Below are positions 16,265 through 26,101 of a DNA stretch of 64,000 nt, one piece after another. Both the position numbers and the translations under genes were made by a program. The notes beneath the pieces were generated by a model. It worked only from the letters and a program-made list of their open reading frames with translations. It searched no databases and was not told the DNA's origin. Each line of letters opens with the position of its first letter. The stretch's first letter is position 1. Source of the DNA: Phycisphaera sp. Its GTDB lineage: Bacteria > Planctomycetota > Phycisphaerae > Phycisphaerales > SM1A02. The stretch is from contig WGMP01000031.1 of assembly GCA_016124975.1 (NCBI GenBank), positions 1 to 64,000 on the forward strand, read 5' to 3'.

Positions 16265-17470
16265 ATGAAGATCCACGAGTTCCAGGCCCGTCAGTTGCTC
16301 GCGCAGGCGGGCGTCGCAGTCCCAGCCTTCGCGGTCGCCGAGGATGTCGCCACCGCCGTCGCTGAGGCGAAGAAGCTCTTCGACGCAGGCCACAAGGAGA
16401 TCGTCATCAAGGCGCAGGTCCACGCGGGCGGCCGCGGCAAGGCGGGCTTTGTGAAGCTCGTGTCGAGCCTCAAGGACGCAGAGGCCGCCGCGACCTTCAT
16501 GCTCACGAACAAGATGGTCTCGTACCAGACGGGCCCCGAGGGCCTCGTGGTGCGCAAGCTCCTCATCGCCGCCGCCGAGCAGATCGCGAAGGAGTACTAC
16601 CTCGCGATCACCATCGACCGCGCGCGCCGCACAGCCACCCTGATCGCAAGCGCCGAGGGCGGCGTCGAGATCGAGGTCGTCGCCGAGAAGAACCCCGCGG
16701 CCATCGTCAAGGTGCCGCTCCATCCGCTGCTCGGACTGCAGGCCTTCCAGGCGCGCGAGCTCGCGTTCCGCCTCGGCTTCAAGGGGAAGCAGGTCGGCCA
16801 GGCCGTCGACATCATGATGAAGGTGGCGAAGGTCTTCCGCGACACCGACGCAAGCCTCGTCGAGATCAACCCGCTCGTCGTCACTCCCGCCGACGAGAAG
16901 AACCCAGACGGCCGCGTGCTCGCGCTCGACGCCAAGTTCCAGTTCGACGACAACGCGCTCTTCCGCCACCCCGACCTCGAGAAGATGTTCGACCCGACCG
17001 AGGAGAACCCCGCCGAGATCCGCGCCCACGAGTTCGGCCTCTCCTATGTCGCGCTCGACGGCAACATCGGCTGCCTCGTGAACGGCGCGGGCCTCGCGAT
17101 GGCGACGATGGACATCGTCAAGCTGCACGGCGGCGAGCCTGCGAACTTCCTCGATGTGGGCGGCAGCGCCAGCGAAGAGGCTGTCACCGAGGCGTTCCGC
17201 ATCATCCTCAGCGACCCGAGCGTGAAGGGCATCCTCGTCAACATCTTCGGCGGCATCATGCAGTGCGACAAGATCGCGCGCGCCATCGTGACGAGCGCCA
17301 AGAATGTGGGCTTCAAGGTTCCGCTCGTCGTGCGCCTCGAGGGCACCAACGTGGCGGCCGCGCGGCAGATCCTCGCGGATGCGCAGAAGGAAATCCCCGC
17401 GATGCAGCCTGCGACCGACCTCACCGACGCGGCGACCCGCATCGTGGAAGCCGTGCGCAAGGCCGGCTGA
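16265..17470 (+). CDS. sucC: Succinate-CoA ligase (ADP/GDP-forming) beta subunit
   Basis: The beta subunit carries the nucleotide-binding ATP-grasp domain of succinyl-CoA synthetase in the TCA cycle. The 401-residue protein begins [16 protein letters not shown] and has the ATP-grasp lysine/glycine stretch [16 protein letters not shown] (near residues 42-57), [11 protein letters not shown], and the C-terminal domain with [12 protein letters not shown] and [10 protein letters not shown], which contacts the alpha subunit. Length is normal for the family. The catalytic alpha subunit gene sucD, usually directly downstream, is absent; the next gene is a HAD phosphatase 6 nt away. ATG 16265 is set by the family N-terminus and by the -10 box just upstream. 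Confidence 0.95.
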   Translation: MKIHEFQARQLLAQAGVAVPAFAVAEDVATAVAEAKKLFDAGHKEIVIKAQVHAGGRGKAGFVKLVSSLKDAEAAATFMLTNKMVSYQTGPEGLVVRKLLIAAAEQIAKEYYLAITIDRARRTATLIASAEGGVEIEVVAEKNPAAIVKVPLHPLLGLQAFQARELAFRLGFKGKQVGQAVDIMMKVAKVFRDTDASLVEINPLVVTPADEKNPDGRVLALDAKFQFDDNALFRHPDLEKMFDPTEENPAEIRAHEFGLSYVALDGNIGCLVNGAGLAMATMDIVKLHGGEPANFLDVGGSASEEAVTEAFRIILSDPSVKGILVNIFGGIMQCDKIARAIVTSAKNVGFKVPLVVRLEGTNVAAARQILADAQKEIPAMQPATDLTDAATRIVEAVRKAG

Positions 17471-17476
17471 CCCCGC

Positions 17477-18178
17477 GTGAGCCCGCACGCGCGCAACCTC
17501 GTCCTCTTCGACATCGACGGCACGCTGCTGCGCACCGAGGGCGTGGGCGTGGCCGCGATGCTTCGGGCGTTCACGAGGCTCCACGGCGAGCGCGGCTTCA
17601 GCTTCGAGGGGGTCGAGATCGCGGGCGCGCTCGACGGACTCCTCTTCGCGCGCATGATGGCGCAGCACGGGCTGCCGGCAGACGACGCCGCGCACGCCGA
17701 GTTCCAGCGCGTCTACGGCGACGAGCTCTCGCGCGCGCTCACCCCGTCGGTGACGCGGCGCATGGCGGGAACCCTCGAGCTCGTCGCGGCGCTGCGCGAG
17801 GCGGGCGCGGCGGTCGGGCTTCTGACAGGAAACTACGAGCACACCGCGCACCTCAAGATCGGGGTCGCAGGCTTCGAAAGCGCCCACTTCCCGTTCGGTG
17901 CCTTCGGTGCGGACGGCCCATCGCGGCGGCACCTCACGCCCGTCGCGATCGACCGCGCATCCGCCCACCTCGGGCGCCCGTTCGACCCCGCGCGCGTGAC
18001 GATCATCGGCGACACCCCGCACGACATCGACTGCGCCAAGGCCCACGGCTGCCGCGCGATCGGCGTCGGAACAGGGCCGTACGCCCCCGAGCGCCTCCGC
18101 CAGGTCGGGGCGGACCTCGCCGTCGCCGACCTCTCCGAGACGGCGCAGATCCTCGATTTCATGCTCGGCGCCGCGTAG
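17477..18178 (+). CDS. HAD-family hydrolase (phosphoglycolate phosphatase-like)
   Basis: A 233-residue cytoplasmic HAD phosphatase. Motif I is LFDIDGTLL (nucleophile Asp near residue 13), followed by an alpha-helical cap (residues about 20-95), motif II in GLLTGNYE, and motif [18 protein letters not shown] with Mg-binding Asp residues. The fold and cap resemble Gph and related phosphatases; substrate specificity cannot be read from the sequence. It starts with GTG 6 nt after the sucC stop, so it is probably co-transcribed. Confidence 0.82.
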   Translation: MSPHARNLVLFDIDGTLLRTEGVGVAAMLRAFTRLHGERGFSFEGVEIAGALDGLLFARMMAQHGLPADDAAHAEFQRVYGDELSRALTPSVTRRMAGTLELVAALREAGAAVGLLTGNYEHTAHLKIGVAGFESAHFPFGAFGADGPSRRHLTPVAIDRASAHLGRPFDPARVTIIGDTPHDIDCAKAHGCRAIGVGTGPYAPERLRQVGADLAVADLSETAQILDFMLGAA

Positions 18179-18239
18179 CGCGGCTCGGTGGACAACCCGT
18201 CGATTGCAGGGCCGCGCTGCAACCGCGCGGCCGATCCGC

Positions 18240-18245
18240 CACAAT
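18240..18245 (+). promoter_or_regulatory. -10-like box before the gene at 18255
   Basis: CACAAT ends 9 nt before ATG 18255. The same hexamer sits 7 nt before the EamA gene start at 31633. Confidence 0.35.
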
Positions 18246-18254
18246 GCAGGCGCA

Positions 18255-18992
18255 ATGACGGCCCTCGGCGCATTCTGCAGCGACTTCTACGTCAACCAGA
18301 AGCTCGCGCTCAAGCTCGATCTTCCCGAGCGGCGCGAGACCGTGCTCGATCTCTTCGACCGCGTGCGTCGCGCCTTCCCGCGGCTCTCCACCTTCCAGCG
18401 CTACGACGGCGAGGTCGCGCTCGAGTCCGACAGCACCGAGCGCGAGTGGCAGTGGGTCGCGCTCAGGCAGACCACGATCCGCTCTGGCCATGTGAACCCC
18501 GCCACACTCGCCGACACCTACAACTTCCACAAGGCGCTCCTCGAGGTCGCGCCCTACTTCCTCTCGATCTCGCCGCTCGACATCGACATGCTCGAGGTCG
18601 TCTTCGGCTTCGACTTCGAGACCGAGCTCGACCGCGACGCCGTCGTGTTCGAGGCGCTGCTCGAGTCGACGCCGCTTGCGCACCTCCTCGGCGACGCCTC
18701 CGAGCGCGTGATCGACGCCCAGCCGTCGCTCGGGATCTCGCTCGGCGAGCGCGGCGACCTGCAGGCGAGCTTCGAGGTCCGCACCCGCCCGCGCGTCCCC
18801 GTCGCGGGCGAACGCGGCGGCGACCCGATCTCGGTGTTTCTCACCGTGCGCAAGTTCGGCCCGCTTGGCTCGCTCGACGACCTGAAGGGCGCGTTCGGCG
18901 CCGTGGTCGGATATGCGGAGCAACTGGCGGAGACCCGCGTGGTCCCGCATCTCGTGGTGCCGATCCACGAGGTGCTTTCCTCGCGAGGATGA
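18255..18992 (+). CDS. Conserved hypothetical protein
   Basis: I do not recognise this 245-residue protein. It has no signal peptide or membrane helix, is rich in acidic residues, and has an even mix of predicted alpha and beta segments. Visible segments are FYVNQKLALKLDLPERR at the N-terminus, TFQRYDGEVALES, YNFHKALLEVAPYFLSIS, and a C-terminal SVFLTVRKFGPL. The middle EVVFGFDFE followed by a run of hydrophobic beta strands suggests a compact cytoplasmic domain. Codon use matches the neighbours. The start is supported by a -10-like box 9 nt upstream. It may be a lineage-restricted planctomycete protein. Confidence 0.7.
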   Translation: MTALGAFCSDFYVNQKLALKLDLPERRETVLDLFDRVRRAFPRLSTFQRYDGEVALESDSTEREWQWVALRQTTIRSGHVNPATLADTYNFHKALLEVAPYFLSISPLDIDMLEVVFGFDFETELDRDAVVFEALLESTPLAHLLGDASERVIDAQPSLGISLGERGDLQASFEVRTRPRVPVAGERGGDPISVFLTVRKFGPLGSLDDLKGAFGAVVGYAEQLAETRVVPHLVVPIHEVLSSRG

Positions 18993-19026
18993 TCGCCGAC
19001 AGCGCGGAGTGCGCCGCAAGGCCGCA

Positions 19027-19032
19027 TACCAT
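19027..19032 (+). promoter_or_regulatory. -10-like box before the gene at 19039
   Basis: TACCAT ends 6 nt before ATG 19039, the shortest spacing of the leaderless-type boxes in this window. Confidence 0.35.
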
Positions 19033-19038
19033 GCGCGG

Positions 19039-20220
19039 ATGCTCGGTTTCCCTTTGTCCGTCGATCGCTGCATGAAGCCCCCATCGCTCCGCAGCGCTCT
19101 TCTCGCGATCTGCTGCGTCGCCGCCACCGAGGTCGCGCCCGCGGCCCGCGCCGCTCTCTTGGAGCCCCCTGTCGAGCCACCCGTCGCGACGCCCACCGCG
19201 ACGCCCGTCGAGCCCATGCGCGAGGACCCGGCGCTTGCCGCCGACCTCGCGATCCTTGCGCGCTTCGATGTTCCCTTTCCCGAAACGAAGTCCTTTCGTG
19301 AGGCGACCGCCCGCGAGGTGATCGACGCGGCCGCCAAGGCGGCGGGACACGCGGTCGAGATCGACGGCCAGATCGTGGGCGACTCGGGCGGTTGGGAACT
19401 CATCCAGCTCAGCTGCGATGCCCGCACGCCGCGCCAGGCGCTCGACGCGGTCGCGCGGGCGATCTCGACGAGCTACAGGCGGATGGAGCTCGAAGTCGTT
19501 GCTGGAATTCCCGTCTTCAGCGAGTACTCGCGCGCAACGCGGCTCGTCGCGCTCAAGCGCTACGACCTGCAGGCGATCCTCTCGCGCATGGCCGCGGATC
19601 GCTCCGAGGACACCACCGACGACGAGCGCGCCGTGACGATCACCGACCTCCTGACGGAGGGCGTCGATCCCGAGGGATGGGTCGATCTCGGCGGCAACAT
19701 CTCGCGCTTCAGGGTGATCGGCCGCACGCTCATCGTGTGGACGACGCCGTCGCGACATCACGCGATCAAGCGCCTTCTCGAGGAACTCGAGCGGGCGCTG
19801 CCATCGCCGACCCAGGTCTGGCGCATCCGCGTGGCGGAGATCGCGGCCGAGGCGAACCCGGAGGCGATTGAGGCCGCGCTCGGCTCGGCTGCGGGTCTCG
19901 ACGCGCTCCTGGCGGCGAACGGCGCATCGCTGGTCGCCGCGCCGAAACTCGTCGCGCTGCGCGGGAAGGAGGCCTCGATCGCGGTCGGAAGCGATGACGA
20001 AGCGGTCGATGTGCGCATCTCTCCGACCGAAGCGCGCGATGCGTCGCTCGTCGAGGTCCGCCGCCGCACGAACGCGGGCAACCTCGCGGTCACGCTCCGC
20101 GCCGTCGAGCGGGTCCGCGGCGCGGGCATCGTCTCCGCAGGAAACCGATCGCTTCTCGTCGAGGTGCTCTGCGAGGAGGAGAAGGCGGAAAGCGCTGGGC
20201 AACCCGCCGCGAGGCCGTGA
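19039..20220 (+). CDS. Exported protein with secretin-N/STN-like region
   Basis: A 393-residue exported protein. A hydrophobic signal segment (residues about 15-34, SALLAICCVAATEVAPAARA) is followed by a Pro/Thr-rich linker and paired small alpha/beta domains. The segment SREDTTDDE to TPSRHHAIKRLLEELERAL resembles the N-domain repeats of planctomycete secretin-like proteins, in which a line of the type WxDLGGxxxRxRVIGRTLIVWTTPxxH precedes a helix. No secretin pore domain is present, so it may be a periplasmic partner of a secretion or pilus system; this is inference. ATG 19039 is chosen from the upstream box; ATG 19072 (MKPPSLRSALL) would give a more standard signal peptide. Confidence 0.6.
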   Translation: MLGFPLSVDRCMKPPSLRSALLAICCVAATEVAPAARAALLEPPVEPPVATPTATPVEPMREDPALAADLAILARFDVPFPETKSFREATAREVIDAAAKAAGHAVEIDGQIVGDSGGWELIQLSCDARTPRQALDAVARAISTSYRRMELEVVAGIPVFSEYSRATRLVALKRYDLQAILSRMAADRSEDTTDDERAVTITDLLTEGVDPEGWVDLGGNISRFRVIGRTLIVWTTPSRHHAIKRLLEELERALPSPTQVWRIRVAEIAAEANPEAIEAALGSAAGLDALLAANGASLVAAPKLVALRGKEASIAVGSDDEAVDVRISPTEARDASLVEVRRRTNAGNLAVTLRAVERVRGAGIVSAGNRSLLVEVLCEEEKAESAGQPAARP

Positions 20221-20307
20221 CATCGAGGCGGGCGACCCCGAATCGCCGGCAGACGACACAACCGCCGCCGAGGGTCCGGCGTGGTGCGAACCAAGCGCAG
20301 GGTGAGG

Positions 20308-20628
20308 TCAGCCGACCTTCTTGAAGTCGAGGTGCTCGGCCACGCTTGCGATGTCCTTCGCAAGCTGCGGGGTCACCTGAATCGTGAAGCTCTGCCCAGG
20401 CGCCACGCGCACGAGGCGCGTGCATCGCGCGCGGACGAGCCACATGCGGCCCGCGCGCGGACGACGCTCGTTGAGCTCGTTGACGCGGGTCTTCTGCAGC
20501 TTCTTGAGCGTGCGCTGGGCGCCGCGCTCGAGGCGCATGAGCCGCTCGATCGTGCGGAACCCACCGTCGGTCAGGGGGACAGACTTGAGCGTGAAGGTCA
20601 CAGTGCCAGTGGTGGGGATCGTGCTCAT
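20308..20628 (-). CDS. Small conserved hypothetical protein
   Basis: A basic 106-residue protein starting MSTIPTTGTVTFTLKSVPL. The middle (ERLMRLERGAQRTLKKLQ) looks like an amphipathic, positively charged helix. The C-terminal half (MWLVRARCTRLVRVAPGQSF then IQVTPQLAKDIASVAEHLD) looks beta-rich followed by a helix. No signal peptide or membrane helix is present. ATG 20628 is chosen over 20652; a TACATT box lies 24 nt upstream at 20653-20658. I do not recognise the family. The basic helix would suit nucleic-acid binding, but that is a guess. Confidence 0.6.
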   Translation of the reverse strand: MSTIPTTGTVTFTLKSVPLTDGGFRTIERLMRLERGAQRTLKKLQKTRVNELNERRPRAGRMWLVRARCTRLVRVAPGQSFTIQVTPQLAKDIASVAEHLDFKKVG

Positions 20629-20734
20629 GCGCGGCTCGCTTTGAAGAGCCAAGCAATGTACCCAAACTCACGGCAGGCCGCAAGGCGCTTGTCTCAAACC
20701 CTGCCGTCGCTTCTCGGACTTTGCTCGCGCACCC

Positions 20735-21745
20735 CTACTTCCCCGAGACAGCGGACGGGTTCGCGTAGAGGAGATAGAGCCCCTGCGTCCCGAGTCGCCC
20801 GCCGCCTGCGGCGAGCAGCGCCTCGTAGCGGCCGCGCGCGAGGCGGACGGCCGGGAGATCGAGGCCGAGCTCGGCGGCCTCTTCCTCCGCGATTCGGAGA
20901 TCCTTGACGAGGTGCTCGACGAGGAAGCCGGGGGCGAAATCTCCCGAGAGGACGCGCGGGGCAAGCACGGAGATCGACCAGGACGCCGCCGCCCCGCCGC
21001 CGACCGACGCAAGCACCTGCTGGGGGTCGAGTCCCGCGCGGACCGCGAGGTGGAGCGCCTCGCACATCCCGAGGGTGCTGGCCGCGACGAGCACCTGGTT
21101 CACGATCTTCGTGCGCTGCCCCGCGCCAGCGCCGCCCTGATGGACAACGGTCTTTCCGAAGGCCTCGAAGAGCGGCCGCGCGTGCTCGAACGCGGTCTCG
21201 GCGCCCCCGACCATGATGGACAGCGTGCCATTGCGGGCGCCGATGTCGCCGCCCGAGACAGGCGCATCGAGGCTCTCGGCGCCGACCGCGCCGGCGGCCT
21301 CCGCGATGCGCCGCGCGAGGCTCGGCGGAGAGGTGCCGAAGTCGATGACGATCTGCCCGCTGGAAAGGGCGCCCGCCACCCCGCGATTCCCGAACATGAC
21401 CTCCTCGAGCTCCGCAGGAAGACCCACGTTCGTACAGACGAAGTCCGCGCCGCACGCCGCGAGCGCGGGCGAGTCCGCCCACGCAGCCCCCTCGTCGAGA
21501 AGGGCCGCGCAGCGCGCCTTCGTGCGCGAGTGCACGGTGACGGCGTGACCGGCGCGAAGGAGATGGCGCACCATCGACGAGCCCATGATGCCCGCGCCGA
21601 TCCAGCCGACGCGCGCCTTCGGGCCATCGGCCGTTCGGCCGCTCGCGGCCTGGGTCGATGACTGAATCGACGACTGATTCGATGCCTGCTTCGGCGCCTG
21701 CTTCGATGCCTCGCGCGCCGCTTCGCCTTGCCGTGGATCGGTCAT
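20735..21745 (-). CDS. NAD(P)-dependent beta-hydroxyacid dehydrogenase
   Basis: A 336-residue oxidoreductase of the 3-hydroxyisobutyrate dehydrogenase/tartronate semialdehyde reductase family. A low-complexity N-terminal extension (residues about 8-40, repeated KQAS/QSS) precedes the Rossmann motif GWIGAGIMGSSM. The substrate-binding motif is DAPVSGGDIGARNGTL and the catalytic Lys is in GQRTKIVNQVL. The C-terminal helical domain ends in LVKDLRIAEEEA, typical of the family. ATG 21745 has the ribosome-binding site GAAGGAG upstream. The exact substrate is unknown; an enzyme of the GLYR1/glyoxylate reductase type is also possible. Confidence 0.87.
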   Translation of the reverse strand: MTDPRQGEAAREASKQAPKQASNQSSIQSSTQAASGRTADGPKARVGWIGAGIMGSSMVRHLLRAGHAVTVHSRTKARCAALLDEGAAWADSPALAACGADFVCTNVGLPAELEEVMFGNRGVAGALSSGQIVIDFGTSPPSLARRIAEAAGAVGAESLDAPVSGGDIGARNGTLSIMVGGAETAFEHARPLFEAFGKTVVHQGGAGAGQRTKIVNQVLVAASTLGMCEALHLAVRAGLDPQQVLASVGGGAAASWSISVLAPRVLSGDFAPGFLVEHLVKDLRIAEEEAAELGLDLPAVRLARGRYEALLAAGGGRLGTQGLYLLYANPSAVSGK

Positions 21746-22033
21746 GTTCAAGCGCTCCTTCTCGTGGACGCGTCCGCGAAAGACTGGATCATGCCCGATC
21801 CGCGCCGATTCGTCACGCCCGCCCCGCGAAAGCGCGCTGCAGCCGATTTCATGCACGCGTATCCAGGGCCGCACACGCGGGACACCGTTTCGCGGACACT
21901 GCGCCGCACGCGGCCGCAACCGCCGCGGTCGGACGGAAACGCGCGCTCCGCGCATCCTGCCCACCGCCTCTCGGTTGCATCCGCCCGACCGAGAGAGCAC
22001 CCGAGACACCAGACCGAAGAGGACCTTCGCATC
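21746..22033. other. Divergent intergenic region
   Basis: These 288 bases lie between the minus-strand dehydrogenase and plus-strand moxR and must hold the Bat operon promoter. I find no confident promoter, RNA or repeat. A purine-rich AGAGGAC precedes the moxR ATG. Confidence 0.5.
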
Positions 22034-23032
<999 letters not shown>

Positions 23033-23097
23033 GCGGCGGACTTCAGGCGCCGCCGAGCGAGCGCCCGTCACCCGAGAGCACCCAAGCGAATGAAACG

Positions 23098-23991
23098 ATG
23101 CTGACGCCCGAGATCCGACGCAAGATCAGGGACATCGAGATCCGCGCGAGCCACCTCGTCAACGATGTGCTCGCGGGCCAGTATCGCTCCGCATTCAAGG
23201 GCCGCGGCATGGAGTTCGAGGAGGTGCGGCCGTATCTCTTCGGCGACGATGTCCGCGCGATCGACTGGAACGTCAGCGCGCGCATGGGCGACCCGCATGT
23301 GAAGGTCTTCCGCGAGGAGCGCGAGCTGACCGTGATCCTCGCCGTCGATCTGTCGGGCTCGCTCGGCTTCGGCACGCGCGTCGAGGAGAAGCGCGAGCTC
23401 GTCGCGGCCGTCGCGGCCACGATCGCCTTCAGCGCCATCCGCTCGAACGACCGCGTCGGAATGCTGCTCTTCACGGACCGCGTCGAGAGCTTCGTCCCGC
23501 CGAAGAAGGGCGCGAGGCATGTGCTGCGGATCGTGCGCGACCTGCTCGCGTTCGAGCCCGAGGGCCGTGGAACCGACATCGGCCGCGCGCTCGATGAACT
23601 CGCGCGCAATCTCTCGCGCCGCTCGGTCGTGTGCGTCGCCAGCGACTTCATGCAGCCTGCGGGCGGCGCGTCGTGGGAGACGGCGCTCGCGCGCTTCCGC
23701 AGGCGGCACGACCTGATTCCGATCGTCGTGACCGATCCGTTCGAGCGCTTGATTCCCAATGTCGGCATCGTCGAGCTCGAGGACCTCGAGACAGGCGCGC
23801 GCCGCGTGTTCGACACCTCCTCGCGCTGGGTGCGCGAGGCCTGGCGCGAGATCGCCGACGATCGCACCGCGTCGCGCGATCGCCTGTTCCGACGCGCGCG
23901 CCTCGAGCCGCTGTCGCTCGAGACGGGCGCCGACTTCATAGCGCCGCTACGCAGCTACTTCGCGCGGCGCGAAGCGAGGACGGCGCGATGA
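23098..23991 (+). CDS. DUF58 domain protein
   Basis: A 297-residue protein of the DUF58 family, a VWA-like fold usually encoded next to moxR. The core motif GRGMEFEEVRPYLFGDDVRAIDW (shown in part by FGDDVRAIDWNVSAR) sits near residues 40-65, and the VWA-type metal site is AVDLSGS. A second segment, SDFMQPAGG, is also characteristic. No membrane helix is evident, so it is likely cytoplasmic. The stop overlaps the next start (ATGA). Confidence 0.92.
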   Translation: MLTPEIRRKIRDIEIRASHLVNDVLAGQYRSAFKGRGMEFEEVRPYLFGDDVRAIDWNVSARMGDPHVKVFREERELTVILAVDLSGSLGFGTRVEEKRELVAAVAATIAFSAIRSNDRVGMLLFTDRVESFVPPKKGARHVLRIVRDLLAFEPEGRGTDIGRALDELARNLSRRSVVCVASDFMQPAGGASWETALARFRRRHDLIPIVVTDPFERLIPNVGIVELEDLETGARRVFDTSSRWVREAWREIADDRTASRDRLFRRARLEPLSLETGADFIAPLRSYFARREARTAR

Positions 23992-25019
23992 GCGCGACGA
24001 CCGCCACACGCTGCGTTCCGCGCACGCTCGCGCTGCTTGCCGTCGTGGCGGTTGCGCTCTTCGCCGCCGCACGCGCGTCGGCTGCGCAATCGCCGCCCGA
24101 CGCCGTGCGCACGGAACTCGACGGGCTTGTGGCCGTCACATCCCTCGCGCGCGGCGAAGGCGGCGACGCGCGCGAGCTCGAGGTGGGGCAATCCATCGAG
24201 ATCCGCGTGCGCCTCGAGGGCGCAGCCGCCGCGAGGGCCACGATCGAGACGCCGCGCACGCTCGGCGACTTCGATGTCCTGTCGGCGACGCAGCCCGTGC
24301 GCGTGGCGGACGGGGTGTTCGAGGCGACGATCGTCGTGTCGACGCTCGAATCGGGAGAGCGCACGCCGCCGGCGCTGCCGCTGCGCTGGCTCGTCGATGG
24401 CTCGCTGAGGCGAGGCGAGGCCGCGCTTCCCGCGCTCGCGATCGCGAGCCTCGTCGGCGATGAGTTCGACCCCGCGGGCTTTCGCGACATCGCGGGCGAG
24501 CTGCCTCCGCCGGGCACGGGGCCTCCATGGGTCGCCCTTGCGGTCATCGCGCTCTTCCTTCTCGCCGCCGTGGGCGCGATCCTGTGGGGAGTGCTTCGCC
24601 GCGGGCCCGCCGCGCCACCTGAACCCGATGCGTGGGCGCTCGCCGAACTTGCGCGTCTCTCCGCGGAAGGCCTGCCCGCGCGGCGCGAGTACGGCCGCTT
24701 CGCGGACGCGCTGAGCGGAATCGTGCGGCGATATGCGGCGCTTCGCTTCGCGATTCCCGCGGAGAAGCTGACCACGCGCGAGTTCGTGCGCGCGGCGGAG
24801 TCGCATGCCGAGTTCCCCCCCGACGAGACCGTGCGTCTCCGCTCACTCCTGACGCTCGCCGACCTCGTGCGCTTCGCACATGCCGAGCCCGACTCCTCCG
24901 AGTGCGACGCGCAGCTTGCAGAGGCCCAGCGCCTCGTCGAGGCGACCAGGCCGCGGCCGGAGACAGGCGATGGCTCCGTCGCTGCGCCCCCGGCCGCCCG
25001 CACGGAGGTCGGACGATGA
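23988..25019 (+). CDS. DUF4381-like membrane protein of the Bat operon
   Basis: This 343-residue protein has a signal peptide (about residues 1-32), an extracytoplasmic beta-rich domain resembling BatD domains (about 40-165), one membrane helix (PPWVALAVIALFLLAAVGAI, near 180-203) and a cytoplasmic helical domain with YGRFADALSGIVRRYAALRF and FVRAAESH. The helix-plus-YxxxxxxIxRRY pattern is that of DUF4381-type proteins found in moxR-VWA operons. It overlaps its neighbours on both sides by ATGA, so translation is coupled. The precise role is unknown. Confidence 0.75.
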   Translation: MSATTATRCVPRTLALLAVVAVALFAAARASAAQSPPDAVRTELDGLVAVTSLARGEGGDARELEVGQSIEIRVRLEGAAAARATIETPRTLGDFDVLSATQPVRVADGVFEATIVVSTLESGERTPPALPLRWLVDGSLRRGEAALPALAIASLVGDEFDPAGFRDIAGELPPPGTGPPWVALAVIALFLLAAVGAILWGVLRRGPAAPPEPDAWALAELARLSAEGLPARREYGRFADALSGIVRRYAALRFAIPAEKLTTREFVRAAESHAEFPPDETVRLRSLLTLADLVRFAHAEPDSSECDAQLAEAQRLVEATRPRPETGDGSVAAPPAARTEVGR

Positions 25020-26101
25020 CCTTCCATCCTGACAGCGTGTGGGTGCTTCTCCTGCTGCCGCTCGCGGCGCTGCCCCTCCTCCGGCTTCGTCGCCGCTCGC
25101 GCCGCGCCACGGTCTCCTTCAGCGCGCTCGACGCTGTGTCGGGCGCTCCCCGCGGCCGCGCCGTGCGGCTTCTCCCGCTTCTTCCCGTCCTCAGGGCGCT
25201 CGCCATCGCGCTCGTCATCGTCTCGATCGCACGCCCCGTCGTCCCGAATGAGCGCACGCGCACGCTCGTCGAGGGCGTCGCCATCAACCTCGTCGTCGAC
25301 CGCAGCGACTCGATGCGCGCGCTCGATTTCACGCTCGAAGGCAAGGAGACGAACCGCCTCGATGCGCTCAAGGACATCGCCTCGCGCTTCGTGCTCGGCG
25401 GTTCCGGCTTCCGTGGACGCCCGAACGACCTCGTCGGCGTGGTCGCCTTCGCGGGATACGCCGACAGCGTGGTGCCGCTCACGCTCGACCACGAGGTCGT
25501 CGCCGACGCGCTCAGGCAGGTGCGCTTCCCAGAGGGCGCCCTCGAGCAGGGAACCGCGATCGGCGACGCCGTGGCGCTCGCCGTCGAGAAGCTCGTCGAC
25601 GCGGCGGACCGCGCCAACCGCGACGGAACCGTGCGCATCGCCTCGAAGGTCGTCATCCTCCTCACCGACGGCGAGTCGAACGTGGGCGAACTCACCCCGC
25701 AGGAGGCCGCGCAGCTCGCCGTCTCGACGGGCGTGCGCATCTACGCGGTCGGCCTCGGACGCGAGGGATTCGCGCCCGTTCCCGTGCGCACGCCCTTCGG
25801 CGTGCAGCTGCAGAACGTCCCCGTCTCGATCGACGAGGAGACGCTCACGGAGATCTCCGAGGCGACGGGAGGCCGCTACTTCCGCGCCACAGACAGCGAC
25901 AGCCTCGAGCGCATCTACGAGACGATCGACGGACTCGAGAAGAGCTCGATCGAGGAGACGAAGCTCGTGCGCTACCGCGACCTCGCCGTCGAGCCGCCGC
26001 TCGGCGACGGCACGGCGCTGCCACCCGTCCTCGCGATCGCGCTGCTTCTCCTCGCCGCGGAGACGCTTCTCTCGACGACGCTGCTCCGGAGGGTCGCGTG
26101 A
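25016..26101 (+). CDS. batA: BatA-like VWA-domain membrane protein
   Basis: A 361-residue protein with two N-terminal membrane helices (about residues 8-24 and 56-72), a VWA domain and a C-terminal helix (PPVLAIALLLLAAETLL). The metal-ion-dependent adhesion site is complete: DRSDS at 95-99, a downstream Thr in GVVAFAGYADS context, and LLTDGESN. The arrangement is that of BatA (Bacteroides aerotolerance) proteins. It lies between the DUF4381-like gene and a second VWA gene, overlapping both. Confidence 0.88.
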   Translation: MTFHPDSVWVLLLLPLAALPLLRLRRRSRRATVSFSALDAVSGAPRGRAVRLLPLLPVLRALAIALVIVSIARPVVPNERTRTLVEGVAINLVVDRSDSMRALDFTLEGKETNRLDALKDIASRFVLGGSGFRGRPNDLVGVVAFAGYADSVVPLTLDHEVVADALRQVRFPEGALEQGTAIGDAVALAVEKLVDAADRANRDGTVRIASKVVILLTDGESNVGELTPQEAAQLAVSTGVRIYAVGLGREGFAPVPVRTPFGVQLQNVPVSIDEETLTEISEATGGRYFRATDSDSLERIYETIDGLEKSSIEETKLVRYRDLAVEPPLGDGTALPPVLAIALLLLAAETLLSTTLLRRVA

